A stretch of 6,237 nt of DNA from Actinomycetota bacterium (GTDB lineage: Bacteria; Actinomycetota; Rubrobacteria; Rubrobacterales; Rubrobacteraceae). Below, piece after piece: positions 1-5,898 of this stretch. Positions within the stretch are counted from its first letter, which is position 1; the number at the start of each line of letters is the position of its first letter. Position numbers and translations under genes: made by a program. The notes under the pieces were generated by a model, which saw nothing but the letters and a program-made list of their open reading frames with translations, did no database searches and had not been told where the DNA came from. The DNA lies in the NCBI GenBank assembly GCA_020200675.1, contig JAIVIG010000192.1, positions 1-6,237 on the forward strand. Direction: 5' to 3'.

Positions 1-2
1 GG

Positions 3-1100
3 GGCCTCGACGCGTTCCGCGAGGTGGGAAAGGACCCCGTGGAAGGCATCGACGGCCCCCCCGACCGTCCCGCCGTGATGGGTGACGCCGCGGATATCGC
101 CCATTCGGAGACGGTGGACGTCGTGGTGGAGGCGACAGGCGTGACGGAGGTCGGCGCCCGGGTGGCCTACGAGGCCATCCAGGAAGGCAAGCACGTGGTG
201 ATGCTCAACGCCGAGACCGATGCCACGGTCGGGGCGGTGCTCGCGCGTATGGCGAGGAGCGCCGGCGTGATCTACACTGGCTCTGCCGGGGACGAGCCGG
301 CCGCGGTCATGGAGCTCTACGACTTCGCCCGCTCGATGGGCTTCGAGGTCGTCGCCGTCGGGAAGGGCAAGAACAACCCGCTCGACCTGGAGGCCACGGG
401 CGATTCGCTCGCCGAAGAGGCCGAACGCAAGAAGATGAACCCGAAGATGCTCGCCGCCTTCGTGGACGGCACCAAGACGATGGTCGAGATGGCGACGGTG
501 GCTAACGCTATAGGCTTCGCTCCCGACGTCCCTGGTATGCACGGCCCCGCCGAGACCGAGCCGAGAAAGCTCGCGCAGGTGTTCAGCCTCGAAGAAGAGG
601 GCGGCATACTCTCGAGCTACGAAACGGTGGACTACGTGCGCGGGATCGCCCCCGGCGTATACGTCGTGGTGCGCTCGCACGAGGGCGCGGTGCGCGAGAC
701 CATGGAGTACCTCGGCATGGGCGCGGGCCCGAACCACGTCCTGTACCGGCCCTACCACCTCACCAGCCTGGAGACCCCCCTCTCGGTGGCCCGGGCCATC
801 ATCCACAACGAGGCCGGCATTGTCTCCAGGGAAAGGCCGTCCGCGGAGGTCGTGGCCGTCGCGAAGCGGGACCTGGACGCCGGGGAGAAGCTCGGCAGCA
901 TCGGCGACCCGGACTACTACGGGTGGGTCTACAAGATCTCGGAGGCCGGGGGGATGCTGCCTTTGGGTCTCGCGGCGGGGGCGCGCACCACGCGGCCGGT
1001 GCCCAAGGGGGGCGTCATCTCGCGGGCGGGGGTGGAGTTGGCGGAGAACTCGTTCGTGGTGAACCTGCGCCAGCTCCAGGACGCGGCCCTCGTGAACTAA
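3..1100 (+). CDS. Homoserine-dehydrogenase-like oxidoreductase with C-terminal SAF domain, 5'-partial
   Basis: The frame is open to the left edge (codons from base 3 read GLDAFREVGKDP), so the GTG at 24 is probably internal and the N-terminal nucleotide-binding glycine loop lies outside the window. What remains resembles the predicted homoserine dehydrogenases with a SAF domain (COG4091). A Rossmann-like half contains DVVVEATGVTEVGA and GKHVVMLNAETD, a central catalytic-like part contains GKGKNNPLDLEATGD and KMNPKMLAAFVDGTKT, and the SAF-like C-terminus runs over the last 80 or so residues (from AEVVAVAKRDLDAGEKLG). It ends at TAA, 14 nt before the regulator. Family members often sit in carbohydrate or polyol catabolic clusters. 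The true substrate is unknown and the homoserine name should not be taken literally. NAD(P) dependence is inferred from the fold. About 60-70 residues are probably missing upstream, judging from typical family length. Confidence 0.85.
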   Translation, partial: GLDAFREVGKDPVEGIDGPPDRPAVMGDAADIAHSETVDVVVEATGVTEVGARVAYEAIQEGKHVVMLNAETDATVGAVLARMARSAGVIYTGSAGDEPAAVMELYDFARSMGFEVVAVGKGKNNPLDLEATGDSLAEEAERKKMNPKMLAAFVDGTKTMVEMATVANAIGFAPDVPGMHGPAETEPRKLAQVFSLEEEGGILSSYETVDYVRGIAPGVYVVVRSHEGAVRETMEYLGMGAGPNHVLYRPYHLTSLETPLSVARAIIHNEAGIVSRERPSAEVVAVAKRDLDAGEKLGSIGDPDYYGWVYKISEAGGMLPLGLAAGARTTRPVPKGGVISRAGVELAENSFVVNLRQLQDAALVN

Positions 1101-1114
1101 GAGCGGCCAGGACC

Positions 1115-2008
1115 ATGGTCACGCGTTATACGGTGGATCACAGAAACCTTTCTCTCCAGGACCACCTGATCCTCAAGATGCTCAGGTTGTACTACGATCA
1201 CGGGCTCACCCAGGCCGAGATAGGCTCCCGGATGGGGTTCTCCAGGCCCAAGGTCTCGAAGCTCATCGCCGCGGGCGAGCGGCGCGGGCTGGTGAAGATA
1301 GAGATAGCGGAGCCCACGGGAGGCTTTTCTACACTGGAGATAGCCCTGGAAGATCGCTACGGGGTAGACGAGGCCCTCGTCGTCGCCACGAGCGAGGACC
1401 GTGGATCCACGGAGTTGTCGGCCGGTAGGGCGGGCGGCGCGCTGCTGGCGCGCGTCTGCGATCCGGAGACGGTCTTGGGACTCTCCTGGGGGGTCTCCCT
1501 GCGCGCCCTGGCCGACGCGACCCCGCGTCGGGCCTTCGCGTGTATGAAAGTGGTGCCGCTCGTAGGCGGCATGGGGAAGGCGCAGACACGATTGCACTCG
1601 AACCAGGTGTGCGCGGACCTCGCGGAGAAGCTCGGGGTAGAGTCCCTCCACCTGGCAGCACCGGCCATCGCCAGGTCGGCCGGGAGCCGGCTAGAGCTCG
1701 CGGCGCTGCCTGGAATAGAGGACACTCTAACCGAAGGGGCGGCCTGCAACGTAGCCGTCGCCGGTATCGGCGGCATACTCCCCAGCTCGACGATGGTGCA
1801 GGCGGGGTACTTCACCCTGGAAGAGTTCCTCGGGCTCAAGGACCGGGGGATCGTGGGCGACGTTTGTTGCCACTTCCTCGACGCTGACGGAACGCCTCGA
1901 TACCCGGAGCTCTCGGAGCGCATCATCGGCGTCACCCCGGAACAACTGCGGAGCATAAGGAGAACCATAGGCGAGAGCGCCCGAAGCTTCTGGAGAAGAT
2001 GCTCTTGA
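1115..2008 (+). CDS. SorC/DeoR-type sugar-binding transcriptional regulator, C-terminus apparently truncated
   Basis: This 297-residue DNA-binding regulator has an N-terminal helix-turn-helix (residues 20-62, LYYDHGLTQAEIGSRMG then SRPKVSKLI) followed by a SorC-type sugar-phosphate-binding domain. Family landmarks are VLGLSWGVSLRAL (120-132), VVPLVGGMG (146-154), HSNQ (161-164), AGIGG (216-220), GDVCCHFLDADGTP (248-261) and IIGVTPEQLRSI (270-281). The ATG at 1115 is preceded by only a weak AGGA with short spacing, but it puts the HTH at the usual distance. Relatives normally continue after the 'LRSIPRVIAVAGG' region for about 40 more residues ending in LVTDE-like sequence. Here the homology stops at residue 286 and 11 unrelated residues follow, overlapping E1-alpha by 10 nt. 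The effector is probably a phosphorylated sugar or polyol, inferred from the family. It likely controls the downstream dehydrogenase genes, if still functional. Confidence 0.85.
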   Translation: MVTRYTVDHRNLSLQDHLILKMLRLYYDHGLTQAEIGSRMGFSRPKVSKLIAAGERRGLVKIEIAEPTGGFSTLEIALEDRYGVDEALVVATSEDRGSTELSAGRAGGALLARVCDPETVLGLSWGVSLRALADATPRRAFACMKVVPLVGGMGKAQTRLHSNQVCADLAEKLGVESLHLAAPAIARSAGSRLELAALPGIEDTLTEGAACNVAVAGIGGILPSSTMVQAGYFTLEEFLGLKDRGIVGDVCCHFLDADGTPRYPELSERIIGVTPEQLRSIRRTIGESARSFWRRCS

Positions 2009-2916
2009 TCCGGACGTTTGACGAGAAGGTGGATGAGCTCTACGCGGAGGGCGCGCTGCACGGCACGGCCCACTTCTACGTCGGCCAGGAGGCGGTCGCT
2101 GTGGGCGTAATAGCCGCCCTCATGGAGGACGACGTCATCACCGGCACCCACCGGGGGCACGGTCACGCCATCGCCTTCGAGCTGGACATAGATCGGATGG
2201 CGGCGGAGCTTCTGGGCAAGGCCTCCGGCTACTGCCGCGGCAAAGGCGGCAGCATGCACATCGCCGACGTTGCGGCCGGTATGCTCGGCGCCAACGGCAT
2301 CGTGGGCGGGAGCATGGGCATAGCCTGCGGGGCGGCCTGGGCCTTCAAGCAGCGCAAAGAGGGCAGGGTGGCCGTTTGCTTCTTCGGGGACGGGGCGGTC
2401 CAGGAAGGCATCTTCAACGAGTCGCTGAACATGGCCGCGATCTGGAAGCTACCCGTCGTCTTCGTGTGCGAGAACAACCAGTACGCGATGTCCCTAAGCG
2501 TAAAAAGAGGTTTCGCCACCAAGCGCATCTCCGATCGCGCCGCCGGCTACGGCATGCCGGGTACGACGGTGGACGGCATGGAACTGGACGAGGTACACGA
2601 GGCGGCTTTCGAGGCCGTCGAGCGGGCGCGGAGCGGCGAAGGCCCGAGCCTCTTGGAGGCCGTTACGTACCGTTACCTGGGGCACTCCAAGAGCGACGCG
2701 AACCTCTACAGGACGCGGGACGAGATCTCGGAGTGGCGCAAGCGAGATCCCATAGTCAGGTTCGCCGCGAAGTTGGAGGAGACAGGCGCCCTGGAGAAGG
2801 ACGAGCGGCAGGAGATGGAGCGGCGGGCAAACGAGAGGATCGAAGAAGCCTTCGAGAGAGCCTCCCGGGAACCCGAGCCCGAGCCCGAATCGGCGCTGGA
2901 GGACGTGTATGCCTAG
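1999..2916 (+). CDS. 2-oxoacid dehydrogenase E1 component, alpha subunit (acetoin/pyruvate type, TPP-dependent)
   Basis: This is the alpha subunit of the heterotetrameric E1 that decarboxylates a 2-oxoacid (or cleaves acetoin) on thiamine diphosphate and passes the acyl group to lipoyl-E2. Clear landmarks are HRGHGH (51-56), GKGGSMHIAD (81-90), LGANGIVGG (96-104) and the TPP/Mg motif from GDG (130-132) to ENN (158-160). The phosphorylation-loop equivalent is YLGHSKSDANLYRTRDE (226-242), whose wording is closest to acetoin dehydrogenase AcoA-like proteins. At 305 residues it is about 15-20 short at the N-terminus: the ATG at 1999 matches the internal Met of the usual 'RKMLLIR' helix. The frame is open upstream to 1888 (reading RPKLLEK just before the ATG) but has no ATG, GTG or TTG there. 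GGAG at 1992-1995 lies only 3 nt from the ATG. Translation may therefore be coupled to the regulator. A pyruvate or branched-chain substrate is also possible. Confidence 0.9.
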   Translation: MLLIRTFDEKVDELYAEGALHGTAHFYVGQEAVAVGVIAALMEDDVITGTHRGHGHAIAFELDIDRMAAELLGKASGYCRGKGGSMHIADVAAGMLGANGIVGGSMGIACGAAWAFKQRKEGRVAVCFFGDGAVQEGIFNESLNMAAIWKLPVVFVCENNQYAMSLSVKRGFATKRISDRAAGYGMPGTTVDGMELDEVHEAAFEAVERARSGEGPSLLEAVTYRYLGHSKSDANLYRTRDEISEWRKRDPIVRFAAKLEETGALEKDERQEMERRANERIEEAFERASREPEPEPESALEDVYA

Positions 2917-3913
2917 CAAAGAGATCACCTACCGCGAAGCCGTCCGGGAGGCGATGGTGGGGGCCATGCGCGAGGACGAGTCAGTCTTCCTTATGGGTGA
3001 GGACGTCGGGATCTACGGTGGGGCGTTCGGCGTAAGCCGGGGCATGGTGGAAGAGTTCGGCGCGGACAGGGTGGTAGATACCCCGCTCTCCGAAGCCGGG
3101 TTCGTGGGCCTATGCACCGGGGCGGCGCTCATGGGGATGCGCCCGATAGCCGAGATCCAGTTCTCCGACTTCATCACCCACTGCATGGACCAGCTCGTAA
3201 ACCAGGCCGCCAAGCTGCGCTACATGTTCGGCGGCGAGGGCACGGTCCCGATGGTCGTGCGTACCCCCGGCGGCGCGGGCACCGGCGCCGCCGCCCAGCA
3301 CTCCCAGTCGCTCGAGGCCTGGTTCGTCCACGTTCCGGGCTTGAAGGTCGTTATGCCCTCCACCCCCTACGACGCCAAGGGCCTCCTGCTCGCCGCACTC
3401 GACGATCCGAACCCGGTCATCTTCTACGAGCACAAGCTGCTCTACAACCGCAAAGGTGACGTGCCAGAGGAGCCCTATCACGTACCCTTGAGGGAAGCCA
3501 ACGTAAGCCGGGAGGGCGAGGACATAACGGTGGTGGCGGCCGGGCTCGTGCACCGGTACGCCCTGGAGGCGGCGGAAGCTCTGGCCGACGAGGGGATCGA
3601 GGCCGAAGTGGTGGACCTGCGGACGCTCTCCCCGATGGACCACGAAACGGTCGCGCGCTCGGTCGAGAAGACCGGCAAGCTGGTGGTGGTCGAAGAGGAC
3701 GTCAAGACCGCGGGCTGGGGCGCGGAGGTAGTCGCCCGGATCGCGGAAGGCGAGAGCTTCTACGCCCTGGACCGGGCCCCTGCCCGGGTTGCGGGCGCGG
3801 ACGTGCCGATCCCCTACAACAAGAAGCTGGAGGCGTACATCCGCCCCAGCCCGGAGAAGGTGGTCGACGCGGTGAAGGCCCTTCTTGATGTTCGGGTGGG
3901 GGTGTACTCCTAG
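2909..3913 (+). CDS. 2-oxoacid dehydrogenase E1 component, beta subunit
   Basis: This beta subunit partners with the upstream alpha subunit in the E1 alpha2-beta2 tetramer and completes the TPP site. Its 334 residues are full length for the family. Landmarks are LMGEDVGIYGGAFGVSRG (28-45), TPLSEAGFVG (58-67; Glu62 is the likely TPP aminopyrimidine-binding glutamate), AEIQFSDFI (81-89), RTPGG (118-122), AQHSQSLEAWFVHVPGLK (129-146; His131 is the conserved active-site histidine), MPSTPYDAKGLL (149-160) and the C-terminal transketolase domain with VVDLRTLSPMD (234-244). The start codon overlaps the alpha-subunit stop by 8 nt, and a good GGAGG (2898-2902) sits 6 nt upstream, so translation is tightly coupled. 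No lesion is visible, in contrast to its neighbours. Substrate specificity (acetoin, pyruvate or branched-chain oxoacid) cannot be settled from this sequence. Confidence 0.93.
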   Translation: MPSKEITYREAVREAMVGAMREDESVFLMGEDVGIYGGAFGVSRGMVEEFGADRVVDTPLSEAGFVGLCTGAALMGMRPIAEIQFSDFITHCMDQLVNQAAKLRYMFGGEGTVPMVVRTPGGAGTGAAAQHSQSLEAWFVHVPGLKVVMPSTPYDAKGLLLAALDDPNPVIFYEHKLLYNRKGDVPEEPYHVPLREANVSREGEDITVVAAGLVHRYALEAAEALADEGIEAEVVDLRTLSPMDHETVARSVEKTGKLVVVEEDVKTAGWGAEVVARIAEGESFYALDRAPARVAGADVPIPYNKKLEAYIRPSPEKVVDAVKALLDVRVGVYS

Positions 3914-3915
3914 AG

Positions 3916-4947
3916 ATGGCCATCGAGCTGAAGGTGCCAAACCTGGGCATGGACATGGAAGAGGCGGGCATCGTTCGGTGGCTCGTACGGGAGGGAGACG
4001 AGGTAGAGAAGGGCGACCCCGTCCTGGAGATAGACACAGACAAAACATCCTACGAGATAGAGTCCCCCGCCGACGGCATCATTCGAAACCTGCGTGGCGA
4101 AGAGGGCGAGACCGTCCCAGTCGGGGCGCCGCTCGCCTACATCACCGCGCCGGGAGAGGAGAGCCCGGATCCCGCAGAGCCCTCGGAGGTGAGGGGCGGT
4201 AGCGAACCCGGAGAAGGCGAACTCTCCATAGAAGAGCCGGCTCGCCGGGTTGTGAAGAAGAAACCGGAGGCTTTGCAATCCGAGAACGGCCGTCGGGTTC
4301 GGGCCTCGCCCGCTGCCCGGCGGGTGGCTGCCGAGCGGGGTCTTCCCATAGAGAACGTCTCGGGGTCCGGCCCTCACGGACGGATCTACCTTTCGGACGT
4401 CCTGGAGATGGACGGCGGGCTCCGCCCCCCCGAGCCGGAGATCGTGGAAGACGCGGCAAACGCTACTACGGAGCCCGCGCTTCGTGAGCCGCTCTCCCGC
4501 ATCCGACGCCTCGGAGCCGAACGCACGGCCCGGAGCTTCTCCGAGGTGCCACACTTCTACCTCACCCGGGACCTGAAAGCCGACCGTTTGCTGGAGCTGG
4601 TCGGGCGTTTGAAAGAAAAGATGGAGCCCGCCCCCTCCGTCACGGCGCTCCTCGCGCTGGTCGTCGCCCGAACGCTAAAAGACCATCCTCGCCTGAACGG
4701 CCGCTACGCCGACGGGAAGCTAGAGTTGAGCCCGCGGGTAGACGCCATAATAAACGCTCCGGAAGCAGCGATTTTGGCGGTCGGGCGGGTTCGCACGGTG
4801 CCGGAGTGGCGCGACGGAGAGTGGATACCGCGGCTGGTAATCTCCGGTACACTCTCGGTAGATCACCGGGTGGCGGACGGGGCCGACGGGGCCAGGTTCC
4901 TCATGGACGTTCAGGCGGCACTCTCGGACTGGGAGTTGTTGCTGTGA
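3916..4947 (+). CDS. Dihydrolipoamide acyltransferase (E2) with internally shortened catalytic domain
   Basis: E2 normally carries the acyl group on a lipoyl lysine and transfers it to CoA at the complex core. Domains seen: an N-terminal lipoyl domain (residues 1-78, with lipoyl Lys43 in IDTDKTSYEIESP), an acidic/proline linker (79-125), a peripheral subunit-binding domain (128-164, VRASPAARRVAAERGLP then GSGPHGRIYLSDVL), and a catalytic domain (190-343) with PHFYLTRDL and the DHRVADG motif (His317, Asp321). The catalytic domain is about 154 residues against roughly 230 in the family. Sequence goes straight from LELSPRVD (to 276) to AIINAPEAAILAVG (from 277), skipping the GVAVAT...GL.VPV strand, the following helices and the TFTISNLG-like motif that carries the transition-state serine. 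From 277 to His317 the spacing matches normal E2s. The ATG is 2 nt after the E1-beta stop with no strong ribosome site, suggesting coupling. Acyltransferase activity is doubtful; a lipoyl-carrier or scaffold role remains possible. Confidence 0.88.
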   Translation: MAIELKVPNLGMDMEEAGIVRWLVREGDEVEKGDPVLEIDTDKTSYEIESPADGIIRNLRGEEGETVPVGAPLAYITAPGEESPDPAEPSEVRGGSEPGEGELSIEEPARRVVKKKPEALQSENGRRVRASPAARRVAAERGLPIENVSGSGPHGRIYLSDVLEMDGGLRPPEPEIVEDAANATTEPALREPLSRIRRLGAERTARSFSEVPHFYLTRDLKADRLLELVGRLKEKMEPAPSVTALLALVVARTLKDHPRLNGRYADGKLELSPRVDAIINAPEAAILAVGRVRTVPEWRDGEWIPRLVISGTLSVDHRVADGADGARFLMDVQAALSDWELLL

Positions 4948-4948
4948 G

Positions 4949-4953
4949 AGGAG
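4949..4953 (+). promoter_or_regulatory. Ribosome binding site supporting a TTG start
   Basis: AGGAG lies 6 nt before the TTG at 4960, immediately after the E2 stop (4945-4947). It is the main reason to accept TTG as the start of the zinc-ribbon gene, as no ATG or GTG in that frame precedes the first cysteine pair. Confidence 0.6.
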
Positions 4954-4959
4954 AGCACG

Positions 4960-5310
4960 TTGAAGGTTGAGCGAGACGCCATACTCACCTGCTCGACCTG
5001 CGGGGTGGAGGGACCGCACGAGCTGCTGTACCTCTCCGAACACCTGCGCGCCAGCCGGTGCGCGAACTGCGGGATTACCCGGGTCTACTCGGGGCACATA
5101 TACGTCGAGTACGCAAAGGACCTGGCCGAACGGACCGCTCGGCTGCCGCTCAAGCTGGCCGAGGATGCGTTAAGGAGACCGACCAGTTTACTGGGGTTGC
5201 CGATCAAAGCCGTCCTCAAACCCGCCGGTCTCCTTAACGAGATGAACCTGGTAGCGGCCTTCGAGCGAGACCGCCAGCGCAAGGCGTCTGACACCGGCGG
5301 CAGGGTTTAG
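4960..5310 (+). CDS. Small four-cysteine zinc-ribbon protein of unknown function
   Basis: This 116-residue protein begins with a probable zinc ribbon made of two CxxC knuckles 19 residues apart: CSTC (Cys11, Cys14) and CANC (Cys34, Cys37), each followed by Gly. Tyr- and Val-rich strands lie between and after them (RVYSGHIYVEYAKDL, 41-55). The C-terminal half is a basic, helix-prone segment (LPLKLAEDALRRPTSLLGL, then KAVLKPAGLL) with no signal peptide or convincing membrane span. I do not recognise a characterised family. It starts 12 nt after E2 at a TTG with a good AGGAG, so it is probably the last gene of the dehydrogenase operon. A role in regulating or assembling the complex would be pure conjecture. 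A perfect 14-bp inverted repeat lies in the coding region for residues 70-93. Confidence 0.75.
   Translation: MKVERDAILTCSTCGVEGPHELLYLSEHLRASRCANCGITRVYSGHIYVEYAKDLAERTARLPLKLAEDALRRPTSLLGLPIKAVLKPAGLLNEMNLVAAFERDRQRKASDTGGRV
5168..5239. repeat. Perfect 14-bp inverted repeat with 44-nt spacer
   Basis: CGTTAAGGAGACCG (5168-5181) is exactly complementary to CGGTCTCCTTAACG (5226-5239). The spacer holds smaller nested pairings: CCAG/CTGG at 5183-5194, and GGGTT (5194-5198) with AACCC (5219-5223). All of it lies within the zinc-ribbon coding sequence, so codons encoding ALRRP and AGLLN form the arms. As RNA it would fold into a long stem with a structured loop. Its function, if any, is unknown. 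Confidence 0.8.
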
Positions 5311-5388
5311 GGAGCACAGAATACCGGACCAAGAGCCTTTCTGATCCGGAACCAGGGTAGTGGGAAGCGAACAGATGGGATACAGGCA

Positions 5389-5649
5389 GTGGTGGAGAGA
5401 GAGGCGACAGTCGGACCCGAAGCGGGTCTTCACGCCCGGCCGGCGGCGCAGTTCGTCAAGACGGCGAAGGGGTTTACTTCAGAGATCGTGGTGATCAAAG
5501 GCGAGCGCGAGGCAAACGCGAAGAGCTCGCTCAAGATCATGACCCTGGGAGCCAAGAAGGGCGACGAGATAAAGATCCGGGCCGAGGGAGACGACGCGGA
5601 GGAGGCCGTGGAGGCCCTGGCCGAGCTGATCTCGCAGGACGAGCACTGA
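5389..5649 (+). CDS. ptsH: HPr-family phosphocarrier protein
   Basis: HPr accepts phosphate from Enzyme I on a conserved histidine and passes it to sugar-specific EIIA units or regulatory targets in the cytoplasm. The 86-residue product is a typical length. The active-site motif GLHARPAAQFV puts the phosphorylatable histidine at residue 15 when the GTG at 5389 is used. The second site, KSSLKIMTLGAKKGDEI, gives Ser46, the residue that HPr kinase modifies in Gram-positive bacteria. GTG 5392 directly follows and could be the start instead. The ribosome site is weak (CAGG at 5383-5386). No Enzyme I, EII or HPr kinase gene is in the window. The 78-nt gap upstream has only a short CCGGA/TCCGG inverted repeat (5324-5328, 5345-5349), so co-transcription with the operon is possible. 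It could serve a PTS, a DhaM-type system or a purely regulatory role. Confidence 0.92.
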   Translation: MVEREATVGPEAGLHARPAAQFVKTAKGFTSEIVVIKGEREANAKSSLKIMTLGAKKGDEIKIRAEGDDAEEAVEALAELISQDEH

Positions 5650-5653
5650 AGAA

Positions 5654-5675
5654 CCCAGCATCGGGTGAGGCTGGG
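5654..5675 (+). terminator. Weak hairpin just after HPr
   Basis: CCCAGC (5654-5659) pairs with GCTGGG (5670-5675). After one mismatch the stem continues with TC/GA around a GGGT loop. It starts 4 nt past the HPr stop, a typical terminator location, but no T-run follows, so intrinsic termination is not well supported. Confidence 0.35.
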
Positions 5676-5862
5676 ACGAAAGCGGGTGCCCTATGGGTGA
5701 GAGAGGCATAAGCGAGCCGGTCAAGCTCGTCGGCGCGCGAAGTAGGTCGTCTCAGAGCTATAGAGGCTCGAGCTCGACGCTAGTGCACTCCTTGCACAGC
5801 GCGGCCTCCCTTCACGCGTACACGCAACGATAGCTTCGTCGCTGCTGTCCGGCGCGCCCGGT

Positions 5863-5868
5863 TATACT
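5863..5868 (+). promoter_or_regulatory. Possible -10 box (TATACT)
   Basis: TATACT stands out in GC-rich surroundings and is followed about 30 nt later by GGAGGTG. No good -35 hexamer lies 16-18 nt upstream (TTCGTC at 5835-5840 is too far). This is a suggestion only. Confidence 0.2.
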
Positions 5869-5898
5869 GCCACCGAGAGAGGGAAGAACGCGCGAACT

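Noticed and set aside
2872..2889. Tandem CCCGAG-like hexamers at the E1-alpha C-terminus
   Set aside because: They only encode a short Glu-Pro run in a flexible tail; three imperfect units are not a meaningful repeat.
3110..4048. Long minus-strand frame of 312 codons opposite E1-beta
   Set aside because: It is a shadow of the E1-beta codon pattern in GC-rich DNA; the plus strand encodes an unmistakable full-length E1-beta.
5755..5800. Possible tRNA or small structured RNA around GCTCGAGC and GTGCA/TGCAC
   Set aside because: There is no T-loop consensus, acceptor stem or cloverleaf; the stems are only 4-5 bp and could occur by chance.
5693..5833. A 46-codon plus-strand frame after HPr, considered as a relic of ptsI (Enzyme I)
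   Set aside because: It begins MGERGISEPVKLVGA, but beyond a vague RGI there is no Enzyme I signature, no ribosome site, and the rest is Ser/Arg-rich low complexity.
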